A stretch of DNA of 64,000 nt from Micromonospora vinacea (GCF_015751785.1 NZ_JADOTY010000001.1:3472001-3536000); one strand, 5' to 3'. Positions 35,443 through 45,375 are shown, counted from the first letter of the stretch. The notes: generated by a model not told the origin, from the letters alone. A program made the numbers and translations.

Positions 35443-37902
35443 ATGGCGGGCCGTACCTCTCAGGCGAGCCGGCGGCGCGGCGCGTCGCCGCGCGGTGGCA
35501 CCAACAGTCGTGCCCGTCAACCGGCGAAGAAGACCACCCGGGCACCGGTCCGACGTCGCACCACGCCGCCCCGGCCCAGCCCGGCGGTCTACGTCGGCCG
35601 TGCGGTCGGTGCACTGTGGATGGGGCTGGCGCACGGCATGGGCTGGGCGGTGCGCGCCGCCGGCCGGCAGGCCGCCTCGGCCCGCGACCTCGACCCGGAG
35701 CACCGTCGCGATGGCGCGGGCCTGCTCATGTTCGGGCTCGCCCTGCTCTCCGCCGTGGCGCTCTGGCTGTCCGGGGCGGGGCCGGTGGGCGCACAACTTG
35801 CCGACACGATCCGGCTGTTCCTGGGCGCGATCTCGGTGGTCGTACCGGTGCTGCTGATGATCGGGGCGTGGCGGCTGATGCGTCAGCCGGCGGATCCGGA
35901 GCACCGGGGCCGTGGGCTGATCGGCTGGGGTTCGCTGCTGGTGTCGACCGCCGCGCTGCTCCAGATCGGTCAGAACCCGGCCGACACGCTGGAGCGTGAC
36001 TTCGCCGGTGGCCTGGTCGGCGCGGGCGTCGGCGGGCTGCTGGAGCGGGCCGTGACCGCCTGGGTGGCGGTGCCGCTGCTCATCCTGCTGCTGCTCTTCG
36101 GTCTGCTCGTGGTGACCGCGACGCCGATCAACAAGATCCCCGAGCGGCTGGGCCTGCTCGCCGGTGGGCTGGTCAGCGCACCGGAGGCCGACGAGGAGAC
36201 GGACGAACCGGCCGCCAAGCCGGCGCGCAAGCGGCAGCCGAAGCGGATGCCCGCGCCACTGGACCCGGACGACTTCGAGGACCTGGAGGGCGCGGACCTC
36301 CAGGAGACCATGGTGCTGCCGCGCAAGTCTCCGGCGAAGGTGCCGGCGAGCCGCAAGCCGCCGGTCGACCCGCCGGAGCACTCACCCGCCCCGACCCGGG
36401 CCGAGCAGCTCGCGTTGACCGGGTTGGCCGGGGACTACACGTTGCCGCCGGCCAACATGCTCAGCGCCGGGGCGGCCGCGAAGACCCGCAGCAAGGCCAA
36501 CGACGAGGTGATCGCCGCGCTGACCGGCGTGTTCGACCAGTTCGACGTGGACGCCGCGGTCACCGGCTTCACCCGCGGCCCGACCGTCACCCGCTACGAG
36601 GTGGAGCTGGGGCACGGGGTCAAGGTCGAGCGGATCACCCAACTGTCCCGCAACATCGCGTACGCGGTGAAGTCGCCGGACGTGCGGATCCTCAGTCCGA
36701 TCCCGGGCAAGAGCGCCGTCGGCGTGGAGATCCCGAACACCGACCCGGAGAACGTCGCCCTCGGCGACGTGCTGCGCTCGCGGGCGGCGACCAGTGACCA
36801 CCACCCGATGGTGGTGGCGCTCGGCAAGGACATCGAGGGCGGCTACGTGGTGGCCAACCTCGCCAAGATGCCGCACATCCTGATCGCCGGCGCCACCGGC
36901 GCAGGCAAGTCGAGCTGCCTCAACACCCTGCTGGTCTCCATCCTCACCCGGGCCACCCCGGACGAGGTACGGCTGTTGCTGATCGACCCGAAGCGGGTCG
37001 AGATGACCGGCTACGAGGGCATCCCGCACCTGGTCACCCCGATTGTGACGAACGCCAAGAAGGCGGCCGACTCGCTGGACTGGGTGGTCCGCGAGATGGA
37101 CATGCGCTACGACGACCTCGCCGCCAACGGGGTGCGGCACATCGACGATTTCAACCGCAAGGTCCGCAACGGCGAGATCAAGGCCCCGCCGGGCAGCGAA
37201 CGCGAGATGCGTCCGTACCCGTACCTGCTGGTGATCGTGGACGAGCTGGCCGACCTGATGATGGTCGCGCCGCGCGACGTGGAGGACTCGGTCGTCCGGA
37301 TCACCCAGTTGGCCCGGGCCGCCGGCATCCACCTGGTGCTGGCCACCCAGCGCCCCTCGGTCGACGTGGTGACCGGTCTGATCAAGGCGAACGTGCCGTC
37401 CCGGCTGGCGTTCGCCACCTCCTCCCTGGCGGACTCCCGGGTCATCCTCGACCAACCGGGCGCGGAGAAGCTGCTCGGCCGAGGTGACGGGCTCTTCCTG
37501 CCGATGGGCGCCTCCAAGCCGGTCCGCATCCAGGGCGCCTGGGTCACCGAGCGCGAGATCGCCGACGTGGTGAAGTTCTGCAAGGACCAGCGTGAGCCGG
37601 AGTTCCGCAAGGACGTGCTGGCCCCTGCGCAGGAGAACAAGAAGAAGATCGACGAGGACATCGGCGACGACCTGGACCTGTTGGTGCAGGCGGTGGAGCT
37701 GGTGGTCACCTCGCAGTTCGGCTCCACCTCGATGCTGCAACGCAAGCTGCGGGTCGGTTTCGCCAAGGCGGGCCGCCTGATGGACCTGATGGAGACCCGG
37801 GGAGTGGTCGGGCCGTCCGAGGGGTCGAAGGCGCGCGACGTGCTGGTCAAACCGGACGAGCTGGACGAGGTCCTGGCCGGCCTGCGCGGCGACGTGGACT
37901 GA
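35443..37902 (+). CDS. ftsK: DNA translocase FtsK
   Basis: A septum-located hexameric motor that pumps chromosome termini during division or sporulation. The 819 residues have a basic N-terminus, four transmembrane helices (about residues 45-215), an acidic/Pro linker, the RecA-like motor with Walker A GATGAGKSS (about residue 483) and Walker B LLVIVDELADLMM (about residue 596), and a C-terminal gamma winged helix (SMLQRKLRVGFAKAGRLMDL) that reads KOPS-type DNA. ATG 35443 is chosen; upstream frame overlaps the divergent gene. Confidence 0.96.
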   Translation: MAGRTSQASRRRGASPRGGTNSRARQPAKKTTRAPVRRRTTPPRPSPAVYVGRAVGALWMGLAHGMGWAVRAAGRQAASARDLDPEHRRDGAGLLMFGLALLSAVALWLSGAGPVGAQLADTIRLFLGAISVVVPVLLMIGAWRLMRQPADPEHRGRGLIGWGSLLVSTAALLQIGQNPADTLERDFAGGLVGAGVGGLLERAVTAWVAVPLLILLLLFGLLVVTATPINKIPERLGLLAGGLVSAPEADEETDEPAAKPARKRQPKRMPAPLDPDDFEDLEGADLQETMVLPRKSPAKVPASRKPPVDPPEHSPAPTRAEQLALTGLAGDYTLPPANMLSAGAAAKTRSKANDEVIAALTGVFDQFDVDAAVTGFTRGPTVTRYEVELGHGVKVERITQLSRNIAYAVKSPDVRILSPIPGKSAVGVEIPNTDPENVALGDVLRSRAATSDHHPMVVALGKDIEGGYVVANLAKMPHILIAGATGAGKSSCLNTLLVSILTRATPDEVRLLLIDPKRVEMTGYEGIPHLVTPIVTNAKKAADSLDWVVREMDMRYDDLAANGVRHIDDFNRKVRNGEIKAPPGSEREMRPYPYLLVIVDELADLMMVAPRDVEDSVVRITQLARAAGIHLVLATQRPSVDVVTGLIKANVPSRLAFATSSLADSRVILDQPGAEKLLGRGDGLFLPMGASKPVRIQGAWVTEREIADVVKFCKDQREPEFRKDVLAPAQENKKKIDEDIGDDLDLLVQAVELVVTSQFGSTSMLQRKLRVGFAKAGRLMDLMETRGVVGPSEGSKARDVLVKPDELDEVLAGLRGDVD

Positions 37903-37927
37903 ACGACAGTCGACCCCGGACGCACGA

Positions 37928-37954
37928 CGGGCCCGCCGGTATCCGGCGGGCCCG
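37928..37954. terminator. Terminator hairpin after ftsK
   Basis: A perfect 12-bp GC stem (37928-37939 with 37943-37954) with a 3-nt TAT loop between convergent genes. Confidence 0.85.
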
Positions 37955-37968
37955 CGACGGGGGAGTGG

Positions 37969-38214
37969 TCAGTTGTTGATCAGCGCGGAGAAGATCACCA
38001 GGCTGATGATCGCGGCGACGACGCTGGCCGCGGCGGCGTACCAGCCCAGCGGCTTGTCACCGAGCACCGCGCCGACGACGCCCGCGATGACGCCGAGCAC
38101 GCCGAAGATGATCGGGTTGAGCAGCAGGGCCAGGACCGCGAAGACGAAGCCCACGATGGTGAGGATGCGGGCGGCGTTGCTGCGGGGACGGGCGGTGCTC
38201 GGCATGTCGGCCAT
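37969..38214 (-). CDS. Small conserved membrane protein (81 aa)
   Basis: An 81-residue protein with two long hydrophobic helices (about residues 15-50 and 56-78) and a short polar N-terminus. ATG 38214 is supported by GGAGGAAGA just upstream. It resembles the many small actinobacterial DUF4190-like or similar membrane proteins, but I cannot name a family securely. It is convergent with ftsK and 82 nt downstream of the SMR exporter gene on the same strand. Confidence 0.78.
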   Translation of the reverse strand: MADMPSTARPRSNAARILTIVGFVFAVLALLLNPIIFGVLGVIAGVVGAVLGDKPLGWYAAAASVVAAIISLVIFSALINN

Positions 38215-38296
38215 GTCTTCCTCCGGGTGAGAGCCTGTCGTGACGAATCGATCACTACCCACTGTGGGCGCTGGTCACGCCTGCCGACGGGGCAAC

Positions 38297-38611
38297 TCAG
38301 TGGAAGATCTTCAAACCGATCACGCCGGCGACCACCAGCAGGAGGCAGAGGATCCGGGGCAGGCTCGCCGACTCGCCGAGCGCCAGCATCCCGACCAGCG
38401 CCGTGCCGACCGCGCCGATGCCGACCCAGACCGCGTAGCCGGTGCCGACGGGGATGTCCCGGAGCGCGTACGACAGCCCGGCCATGCTCAGCAGCAGGGT
38501 CACCACGAACACCACGGACGGGACCAGCCGGCTGAAACCGGCGCTGCGGTCCAGGGCGATCGCCCAGGCCGTCTCCAACAGTCCCGAGATCACCAGTACG
38601 AGCCAGGCCAT
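38297..38611 (-). CDS. gdx: SMR family exporter, guanidinium exporter-like (Gdx/SugE)
   Basis: A 104-residue four-helix small multidrug resistance protein that works as an antiparallel dimer. The essential Glu is in helix 1 (SGLLETAWAIALDRS), and the SugE/Gdx-type GFSRLVPS and IPVGTGYAVWVGIGAVGT follow. The SugE branch includes proteins shown to export guanidinium in exchange for protons. The presence of an apparent guanidine-III riboswitch 64 nt upstream supports that role strongly. GGTGAGG precedes the ATG. Confidence 0.92.
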   Translation of the reverse strand: MAWLVLVISGLLETAWAIALDRSAGFSRLVPSVVFVVTLLLSMAGLSYALRDIPVGTGYAVWVGIGAVGTALVGMLALGESASLPRILCLLLVVAGVIGLKIFH

Positions 38612-38675
38612 CGTTCACCTCACCGGAAGCGCCCGGGCTGCCGCGCCGGGACGAGTCGAGTCTGCACGTCACGCG

Positions 38676-38716
38676 GGGCGTCTTGGCCTGACCGGGTACG
38701 CCCACCACTCGTCCGG
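38676..38716 (-). promoter_or_regulatory. Guanidine-III riboswitch candidate (ykkC-III)
   Basis: Read on the minus strand, the 41 nt begin CCGGACGAG, contain GTACCCGGTCAGG and end with CCAAGACGCCC. This is the same length and layout I remember for the Thermobifida guanidine-III aptamer. The stem that is GCGCCG/CGGCGC there is GGGCGT/ACGCCC here, a compensated change, and the two CCGG blocks can pair as the pseudoknot. It lies 64 nt upstream of the Gdx-type gene in the correct orientation and would switch it on with guanidinium. The match is from memory and was not scored. Confidence 0.85.
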
Positions 38717-38834
38717 AGCGGCCACGAGCATCCGGCCGCCGGTGCCGACGCTAGCACCGACCCCGGTGGCGGGGCGGTGACCACCGCCACGGTCCGTTGA
38801 CCTCTACCTGACTTCAACTTGCAGTATCGCCAGC

Positions 38835-39758
38835 ATGACCATGCTCTACGCCGACCCGGAGGTCGCCGCCGCGCTGGACGCCGCCACCACTGTCGACGCC
38901 ATGCGCGCCGCCCTCCTGGCCGCGTACGAGGGACGCCTGATCGCGCCTCCCCGGGCCGCCGCACCGTTGGGCGGCGGGCGGATGGTGCTCACCGCCGGGC
39001 ACCTGGTCGGCGAGTGGTACGGCTTCCGCTCGTACGACACCTTCGGCCATCCGCAGGGCGAGCAGTTGGTCGTGCTGCACGACGCCCGGACCGGGGCGAT
39101 CCGGGCCGTCGCGGTCGGCGAGGAGTTGGGCTCCCGTCGTACCGGAGGGTTGGGAGGCCTCGCTGTCGACGCGCTGGCCCGTCCCGACGCCGCCACCCTC
39201 GGGGTGATCGGCTCCGGCCGGCAGGCGTGGACCCAGGTGTGGGCAGCCGCCGCGGTCCGTCCGCTGCGCGAGGTGGTGGTGCACAGCCGCTCCGCCGCCC
39301 GCCGGGAGGCCTTCGCCGCCCGGGTCCGTGCCGAACTGGGTGTGCCGGCCCGTGTGGTGGCCGACCCGGGCTCGGCCGTCGCCGGGCGTGACCTGGTGGT
39401 GCTGGCGACCACCAGCCCGACCCCGGTGCTCTGCGCCGCCGACCTCAGCCCCGGCACGCACGTCAACGCGGTCGGCTTCAAGCAGCGCGACCGCAGCGAG
39501 TTCGGCACCGACCTGCTGGACACCGCCGACCTGCTGGTCACCGATTCACCGGCCCAGGCGGCGGACTACCAACCGCCGATGCTCGCGGCCACACCCCCGT
39601 ACGCCGGGCGGTTGCGCGACCTGGGCGGCATCCTGGCCGGGGCGGTCCCCGGCCGGACCACCGCGGACCAGATCTCCGTCTTCTGCTCCACCGGCCTGGC
39701 CGGCACCGAGGTGTTCCTGCTCGACGCGCTCACCCGGGTCGGCGCCGAGGCGCGCTGA
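38835..39758 (+). CDS. Ornithine cyclodeaminase/mu-crystallin family protein
   Basis: A 307-residue NAD(P)-dependent enzyme of the OCD/alanine dehydrogenase/mu-crystallin family. The Rossmann motif is [11 protein letters not shown] (about residue 124), preceded by [20 protein letters not shown], and later [19 protein letters not shown]. Family members deaminate ornithine, reduce imines or make N-linked amino acids, so the reaction is not fixed. It is divergent from the guanidinium exporter; whether it is linked to guanidine or arginine metabolism is speculation. Confidence 0.88.
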   Translation: MTMLYADPEVAAALDAATTVDAMRAALLAAYEGRLIAPPRAAAPLGGGRMVLTAGHLVGEWYGFRSYDTFGHPQGEQLVVLHDARTGAIRAVAVGEELGSRRTGGLGGLAVDALARPDAATLGVIGSGRQAWTQVWAAAAVRPLREVVVHSRSAARREAFAARVRAELGVPARVVADPGSAVAGRDLVVLATTSPTPVLCAADLSPGTHVNAVGFKQRDRSEFGTDLLDTADLLVTDSPAQAADYQPPMLAATPPYAGRLRDLGGILAGAVPGRTTADQISVFCSTGLAGTEVFLLDALTRVGAEAR

Positions 39759-39838
39759 CCGGAATGACGTTCGCCTCCCTGTCAACCGTCTCCGCAGCCC
39801 GCGTGCGTGGGCTTCCCCGGTCGGCCCGGTACCCTCGG

Positions 39839-41347
39839 ATGGTGTCTGCAACCTCTCCTTCTCCCGCTGACCACGCCGAGGGCCGTCGCGTCGCCCTGCT
39901 GACCCTGGGCTGTGCCCGCAACGAGGTCGACTCGGAGGAGCTGGCCGCCCGCCTGCACGCCGACGGCTGGCAGGTGACCACCGACGGCGAGGGCGCCGAC
40001 GTGGTGGTCGTCAACACCTGCGGTTTCGTGGAGAAGGCCAAGCAGGACTCCATCCAGACCCTGCTCGCCGCCGCCGGGACGGGCGCCAAGGTGGTCGCCG
40101 CGGGCTGCATGGCCGAGCGGTACGGCCGGGAGCTGGCCGACAGCCTGCCCGAGGCGCAGGCGGTGTTGAGCTTCGACGACTACCCCGACATCGCCGCCCG
40201 GCTGAACGCCGTCGTCGCCGGTGAGCAGATCACCGCGCACACCCCGCGGGACCGGCGCGAGCTGCTGCCGCTGACCCCGGTGCAGCGCCGCGACAGCACC
40301 GTGTCGCTGCCCGGCCACGGCACGGTGAGCCGTACCGTCGTCGACACCGACGAGCACACCCCGGCACACCTGCGCCAGGTGCTGCGCCGACGGCTCGACA
40401 CCGGCCCGGTGGCGTCGCTGAAGCTGGCCAGCGGCTGCGACCGCCGCTGCGCGTTCTGCGCCATCCCGGCCTTCCGGGGGGCCTTCGTCTCGCGTACGCC
40501 GGACGAGCTGCTCGCCGAGGCGGAGTGGCTGGCCAAGACCGGCGTACGGGAGCTGGTGCTGGTCAGCGAGAACTCCACCTCGTACGGCAAGGACCTGGGT
40601 GACCCGCGCGCCCTGGAGAAGCTGCTGCCGCAGCTCGCCGCGGTGACCGGCATCGTCCGGGTGCGGGCCAGCTACCTTCAGCCGGCCGAGACCCGACCCG
40701 GGCTGGTCGAGGCGATCGCCAACACCCCGGGCGTGGCCCCGTACTTCGACCTGTCGTTCCAGCACTCCAGCGAGCCGGTGCTGCGCCGGATGCGGCGTTT
40801 CGGCTCCACCGACCGTTTCCTGGAGCTGCTGGCCGGTGCCCGCGCCCTGGCTCCGGATGCGGGGGCCCGGAGCAACTTCATCGTCGGTTTCCCCGGCGAG
40901 ACCCGCGCCGACGTCGACGAGCTGGTCCGGTTCCTGACCGAGGCCCGGCTCGACGCGATCGGCATGTTCGACTACAGCGACGAGGACGGCACCGAGGCCG
41001 CCGGCCTGCCCGGCAAGGTCTCCGCCGCGACGATCAAGCGGCGCTACGACCGGCTCAGCGCCCTCGCCGACGAGCTCTGCTCGCAGCGGGCCGAGGACCG
41101 GCTCGGCTCCACCGTCGAGGTGCTCGTCGACTCGATCGAGGACGGCGTCGTGGAGGGCCGGGCGGCCCACCAGGCGCCGGAGGTGGACGGTTCCACCACA
41201 CTGGTCGCCCCGGCCGAGGGCGGGGTCGACCTGGCCGCGCTGCGCCCCGGCGATCTGGTACGCGCAACGGTGACCGGCACCGAAGGGGTGGACCTGCTCG
41301 CCGTGCCGGATGAGATGATCTCGGCGGCGCCCGGCGCGGCACGGTGA
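39839..41347 (+). CDS. rimO: Ribosomal protein S12 methylthiotransferase
   Basis: A radical SAM enzyme that methylthiolates an Asp of S12. The 502 residues have an N-terminal MTTase domain ([38 protein letters not shown]), the radical SAM cluster motif CDRRCAFC (about residues 200-207) and a C-terminal TRAM domain. The sequence between the domains has an inserted loop (about residues 135-185). ATG 39839 or the adjacent GTG may be used. It overlaps pgsA by 4 bases. Confidence 0.95.
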   Translation: MVSATSPSPADHAEGRRVALLTLGCARNEVDSEELAARLHADGWQVTTDGEGADVVVVNTCGFVEKAKQDSIQTLLAAAGTGAKVVAAGCMAERYGRELADSLPEAQAVLSFDDYPDIAARLNAVVAGEQITAHTPRDRRELLPLTPVQRRDSTVSLPGHGTVSRTVVDTDEHTPAHLRQVLRRRLDTGPVASLKLASGCDRRCAFCAIPAFRGAFVSRTPDELLAEAEWLAKTGVRELVLVSENSTSYGKDLGDPRALEKLLPQLAAVTGIVRVRASYLQPAETRPGLVEAIANTPGVAPYFDLSFQHSSEPVLRRMRRFGSTDRFLELLAGARALAPDAGARSNFIVGFPGETRADVDELVRFLTEARLDAIGMFDYSDEDGTEAAGLPGKVSAATIKRRYDRLSALADELCSQRAEDRLGSTVEVLVDSIEDGVVEGRAAHQAPEVDGSTTLVAPAEGGVDLAALRPGDLVRATVTGTEGVDLLAVPDEMISAAPGAAR

Positions 41348-42015
41348 CGGCGGGCCCGAGCGGAGCGGGGGACCCAGGTGGTGCGGTGCCGGGAACGCCA
41401 CGGCGGCCCGAGCGGAGTGCGGCGGTGACCGGGGCGACGGAGTCGACGCCGGCCCGGGTGGTGGCAGTGGTGCCCGTGGTCAATGCGGCAAACGCGCTGA
41501 CCGCCCTGCGGCTGGTGCTGGTGCCGGTCTTCGCCGCCTCGGTGATCGTGTCCGGGATGACGCACGCCGGTTGGCGGATGGCGGCCTGCCTGATCTTCGC
41601 GGTGGCCTCGGCGACCGACCTGGTGGACGGCTGGATCGCCCGCCGCTTCGGGCTGGTGACCTCGGTCGGCAAGGTGGCCGACCCGATCGCCGACAAGGCG
41701 CTCACCGGCGCGGCGCTGGTGCTGCTCTCCTGGTACGACCAACTGCCCTGGTGGGTGACCGCGCTGATCCTCGTCCGCGAGCTGGGCATCACCGGGCTGC
41801 GGTTCTGGGTGATCCGCCACGGCGTGATCGCCGCCAGCCGAGGCGGCAAGGTCAAGACCGCGCTCCAGATCCTGGCCATCGCCTGGTACCTCTGGCCGAT
41901 GCCGGCCGCGCTCGCCGCCGTCGGCCCCTGGATCATGGCCGCCGCCGTCCTGGTCACGGTCGCCACCGGCTTCGACTACATAGCCCAAGCCCTCCGTCTC
42001 CGCCGCCCCCGCTGA
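41344..42015 (+). CDS. pgsA: CDP-diacylglycerol-glycerol-3-phosphate 3-phosphatidyltransferase
   Basis: Makes phosphatidylglycerol phosphate in the membrane. The 223 residues contain the CDP-alcohol phosphatidyltransferase signature [16 protein letters not shown] followed by VADPIADK, with both Asp pairs intact, and five to six membrane helices. The N-terminal 40 residues are polar and variable. The start GTG overlaps the rimO stop. The rimO-pgsA-cinA-clgR order is conserved in actinobacteria. Confidence 0.93.
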   Translation: MTAGPSGAGDPGGAVPGTPRRPERSAAVTGATESTPARVVAVVPVVNAANALTALRLVLVPVFAASVIVSGMTHAGWRMAACLIFAVASATDLVDGWIARRFGLVTSVGKVADPIADKALTGAALVLLSWYDQLPWWVTALILVRELGITGLRFWVIRHGVIAASRGGKVKTALQILAIAWYLWPMPAALAAVGPWIMAAAVLVTVATGFDYIAQALRLRRPR

Positions 42016-42055
42016 ACCACCCCTACCGGCCCTTCGGGCCTCCCGGCCACCTCCT

Positions 42056-42121
42056 GCGGTTGATCATGAGGTTATTGCCCGTCGGGACGGCGTGTCGTGC
42101 CGCCAACTCCATGATCGCCGC
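42056..42121. repeat. Imperfect hairpin repeat (CCATGATCG family)
   Basis: Arms 42056-42073 (GCGGTTGATCATGAGGTT) and 42105-42121 (AACTCCATGATCGCCGC) pair with one bulge. AACTCCATGATCG is shared with the arm at 15081-15093. It sits between pgsA and cinA and is followed, as at 15.1 kb, by a G-rich tract (to about 42185). Confidence 0.6.
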
Positions 42122-42198
42122 GATTGGGGCGAGGTTGGGGGCAGGTGGGTTGGGGATTGGTGGGTGGGGAAGGACTGGTTTGTGCGACGGGGGTTGGG

Positions 42199-42774
42199 AT
42201 GTCGGGGAACGGTGGCCGGGCGGACGGTGCTGGGGTGGGTGGTACTGCGGTGGGTGGTGCTGGGGTGAATGGTGCTGACGTGGACGGCTCCGAGGTGGGT
42301 AGTGCGGCGGCAGCGGTCGTGCACCGGCTCGCCGAGCGGCACGAGACCCTGGCCACCGTCGAATCGCTCACCGGTGGGTCGCTGGCCGCTGCGATCGTGA
42401 ACATCGCCGGGGTCAGCGGGATCTACCGGGGTGGCCTCGTGGTCTACGCCACCGAGTTGAAGTCGACCCTGGCTGGCGTCCCCGCCGACCTGCTCTCCGA
42501 GCGGGGGCCGGTGGACCCGGAGGTGGCGGCGGCGCTCGCCGAGGGGGGCCGGCAGCGGTGCGGTGCGGACTGGGGGCTGGCCACCACCGGCGTCGCCGGC
42601 CCGGAGCCGCAGGACGGGAAACCGGTGGGCCTGGTCTACGTCGCGGTCGCCGGCCCGAACGGCGGTGAGGTCCGCCAGCTCGACCTGGGTACCGGGCGGG
42701 ACCACGTCCGGGCGGAAGCGGTTGTCGAGGCGTTGCGGCTGCTCGCCGAACAGCTCGCCGCCACGACGTCATGA
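42199..42774 (+). CDS. cinA: CinA C-terminal domain protein (nicotinamide-nucleotide amidohydrolase)
   Basis: A 191-residue PncC-type amidohydrolase that would deamidate nicotinamide mononucleotide for NAD recycling. The domain motifs [14 protein letters not shown] and [19 protein letters not shown] are present; the N-terminal MoCF-like domain of long CinA proteins is absent, as in many actinobacteria. The first 35 residues are Gly/Val/Ala-rich, encoded by a G/T-rich repeat (GGTGGTGCTGGGGT-like), so the real start may be later than 42199. Confidence 0.88.
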   Translation: MSGNGGRADGAGVGGTAVGGAGVNGADVDGSEVGSAAAAVVHRLAERHETLATVESLTGGSLAAAIVNIAGVSGIYRGGLVVYATELKSTLAGVPADLLSERGPVDPEVAAALAEGGRQRCGADWGLATTGVAGPEPQDGKPVGLVYVAVAGPNGGEVRQLDLGTGRDHVRAEAVVEALRLLAEQLAATTS

Positions 42775-42983
42775 AGGCCAGGGCCGAAGCGGTCAGAGCC
42801 ACCCAAGCCGACGCCACACGCGACCAGGTGGGCCCGTCCCGGCGAACCGACGGGCGGGGCGGGATGTCGCCCGGGCCCGCAACGGGTACGGTTGCGGGAA
42901 GGCTCCGACGTTCGGGGTCGGCGCGGTCCGCCGCGACCGGCTGCCCAGCGGCGGGCGCGAGGTATCCCTCAGGGGGAGGTGCG

Positions 42984-43418
42984 ATGATCCTGCTACGCCG
43001 GGTGATCGGTGACGCACTGCGAGCGCGCCGGCAGGGCCAGCAGCGCACGCTGCGTGAGGTCTCCACCGCCGCCAACGTCAGCCTCGGCTACCTCTCCGAG
43101 ATCGAACGGGGGCACAAGGAGCCGTCGAGCGAGCTGCTCGCCGCGATCTGTGACGCCCTCGGTGCCCGCCTGTCCGAGCTGCTGCGTGAGGTGAGCGACA
43201 CCGTGGCGCTCGCCGAGCAGATGCCCGGGGTGCTGGTCTCGATGCAGGACGAGCCGGCCGACGCCGCAGCCAAGAGCACCAACCGGGGTGTCCGTCAGGT
43301 CACCTCCGACGGCAAGGTCGCTGTCTCGGTCCGCCAGGACTCGCCGCTCAAGGCGACCCTGCGCAGCACCCGGGTCCGCCCGACCGAGCGCGACCGGGAC
43401 GTGGTCTGCGCGGCCTGA
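42984..43418 (+). CDS. clgR: ClgR-type XRE family regulator
   Basis: A 144-residue activator with an N-terminal helix-turn-helix ([20 protein letters not shown], then [18 protein letters not shown]). In actinobacteria ClgR turns on clp, lon and psp genes during envelope and proteolytic stress. The product ends in VVCAA; terminal alanines are a Clp degradation signal in related regulators, so it is likely kept low by ClpP. ATG 42984 has GGGGGAGG upstream; the longer frame is noise. The next gene is pspA. Confidence 0.92.
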   Translation: MILLRRVIGDALRARRQGQQRTLREVSTAANVSLGYLSEIERGHKEPSSELLAAICDALGARLSELLREVSDTVALAEQMPGVLVSMQDEPADAAAKSTNRGVRQVTSDGKVAVSVRQDSPLKATLRSTRVRPTERDRDVVCAA

Positions 43419-43616
43419 GCCGCCGATCCGGTTGACCGTGGGCGGGCTGGCCCCGGCCGCGTAGGGTTGCTCGCAGGAGCCGCCGGTGCTGTCGACCGCC
43501 CGGTACGGATGCCCCATTGGCGTTCGGCTGGGACGATGGAGACCGGCCGGTCACGGTCGGTCGGTTCAGCCGGCCCGGCCGTGGTGGAGCGACGCTACTG
43601 AGGGGATACCACGGAG

Positions 43617-44489
43617 ATGGCGAACCCGTTCGTCAAGGGTTGGAACTACCTGATGGCGCTCTTCGGTGCGAAGATCGACGAGCATGCCGATCCCAAGGTG
43701 CAGATCCAGCAGGCCATCGAGGATGCCCAGCGGCAGCACCAGGCGCTGGTTCAGCAGGCGGCCGCCGTGATCGGCAACCAGCGTCAGCTGGAGATGAAGC
43801 TGTCCCGGCAGATGACCGAGGTCGAGCGGTTGCAGGGCAACGCCCGGCAGGCGCTGGTGCTCTCCGACCAGGCCCGGGCCAAGGGCGACGAGGCCGAGGC
43901 GGTGCGGTTCGAGCAGTCCGCGCAGACGCTGGCCAGCCAGCTCGTCTCCGCCGAGCAGGCCACCGAGGACCTGAAGACCCTGCACGACCAGGCGCTGGGC
44001 GCCGCAGCCCAGGCCCGCCGAGCGGTCGAGAACAATTCGATGATCCTTCAGCAGAAGCTCGCCGAGCGCACCAAACTGCTCAGCCAGCTGGAGCAGGCCA
44101 AGATGCAGGAGACGGTGGCCCGCTCGCTGGAGTCGATGTCGTCGCTGACCGCGCCCACCAACACCCCGTCTCTGGACGAGGTGCGCGACCGCATCGAGCG
44201 GCGGTACGCCAACGCGATGGGTCGCGCCGAACTGGCCGGCAACTCCGTCGAGGGCCGTATGTTGGAAATTCAGAAGGCCACGATCGACTCGGCCGGCTCC
44301 GCCCGGCTCGAGCAGATCCGGTCCAGCATGGCGGGGGAGCAGCTCGGCGGCGCGGCCCAGCGACCGGCCGTGCCGCAGGCCGAGAAGGCCGGTCCGGCCA
44401 ACGACCCGACGGCCGCCGCCCGCCTGGACGAGCTGCGCGCCAGCATGGCTCGCGAGCGGGGCACCGGCGACCCGACCGCCGCCGGCTGA
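43617..44489 (+). CDS. pspA: Phage shock protein A (PspA/IM30)
   Basis: A peripheral inner-membrane protein of 290 residues that assembles on damaged membranes. It is a long coiled coil rich in Gln/Ala/Glu: it opens [20 protein letters not shown], has the central helices with [20 protein letters not shown] and ends in a Pro/Ala linker with a repeated [14 protein letters not shown] segment. It follows clgR by 198 nt, which should hold its promoter, and precedes a membrane partner. The arrangement matches Mycobacterium clgR-pspA-pspM. Confidence 0.95.
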   Translation: MANPFVKGWNYLMALFGAKIDEHADPKVQIQQAIEDAQRQHQALVQQAAAVIGNQRQLEMKLSRQMTEVERLQGNARQALVLSDQARAKGDEAEAVRFEQSAQTLASQLVSAEQATEDLKTLHDQALGAAAQARRAVENNSMILQQKLAERTKLLSQLEQAKMQETVARSLESMSSLTAPTNTPSLDEVRDRIERRYANAMGRAELAGNSVEGRMLEIQKATIDSAGSARLEQIRSSMAGEQLGGAAQRPAVPQAEKAGPANDPTAAARLDELRASMARERGTGDPTAAG

Positions 44490-44512
44490 ACGACCGGATC
44501 GAGGGGGTCACT

Positions 44513-45298
44513 GTGGCAGACGAGCGGACACGCTACTTCCGAAGGTTGGGTCGGCTGCGCCGGTCGGCCCGACGGTGGAGTGTGCTGGCCGGCGGGCTCG
44601 GCGGTGCGGCGGCGGTGCTGACTCCGTACGCCGGCCTTGGTCTGCCCGACGCGGCCTGGGCCGGCGCCGCGGGCAGTGCGGTGGCGCTCGCCGCCTGGCG
44701 CTGGGTCGACGTGCGCGCGCTGGCCGCCCAGCCGGCGCCTCCCGCTCTCGACCCGGCCGAGGCGGCGGCCCGGTCGCGGGCCCGGTTGATCGCCGCCGTC
44801 GAGCGGCTGCCGGTCGGCCCGGGCGTGCTGGCCGAGGTGCGTCGGGTCCGTTCCCGGATCGCCCTGCGTGGCACCAGCGCCGGGGAGCAGTGGGCCCGAC
44901 TGGACCGGGCGGCGCTCACCCTGGCCGGGATGGCCCCCCGGCTCACCGGGCTGGCCGAGCCGGCGGTGCTGGAAGCCGCCGCCGCGGACCGCTCGCTGCG
45001 TGACCTGGCCACACGGGTGGCCAGCGTCGAACGCGCCCTGCGGCTGGCCCCGGCCGACGCCCGGCCGCCGCTGGCCGAGGCGCACGCCGCGCTGACCGCT
45101 CAACTGGTGGGCGGGGTGGCGGCGTACGAGCGGCTGGTGGTGGCCGCCGCCGGCTATCTGGCCGAGGACTCCCGACCGGAGACCGCCCACCCGGCCGCCG
45201 ACCGGCTCACCGAGGCGACCGACCTCCTGCACGGGGTGGCCGGGGCCCTTGCCGAGCTGCGCGCCGTCGGCACCCCGCTGCGCGCGCCGACCCGCTGA
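44513..45298 (+). CDS. PspM-like membrane protein
   Basis: A 261-residue protein with two adjacent hydrophobic segments near the N-terminus (about residues 21-40 and 45-60) and a long cytoplasmic helical domain rich in Ala/Arg/Leu. Its position immediately after pspA (23-nt gap, GAGGGGG site) and its architecture correspond to Mycobacterium PspM (Rv2743c), which anchors PspA at the membrane. The sequence itself is poorly conserved, so the name rests on context. Confidence 0.75.
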   Translation: MADERTRYFRRLGRLRRSARRWSVLAGGLGGAAAVLTPYAGLGLPDAAWAGAAGSAVALAAWRWVDVRALAAQPAPPALDPAEAAARSRARLIAAVERLPVGPGVLAEVRRVRSRIALRGTSAGEQWARLDRAALTLAGMAPRLTGLAEPAVLEAAAADRSLRDLATRVASVERALRLAPADARPPLAEAHAALTAQLVGGVAAYERLVVAAAGYLAEDSRPETAHPAADRLTEATDLLHGVAGALAELRAVGTPLRAPTR

Positions 45299-45375
45299 CG
45301 GCACACGCCCCGAGAGACCGCGCGCCACGCGCTGACAGCTCGCGTCCCGCGAGACCGCGCGCCGACCCCGGCCGG

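Noticed and set aside
38799..38834. TTGACC-type promoter for the OCD-family gene
   Set aside because: A -35-like box is visible, but no acceptable -10 at 16-19 nt; too weak to annotate.
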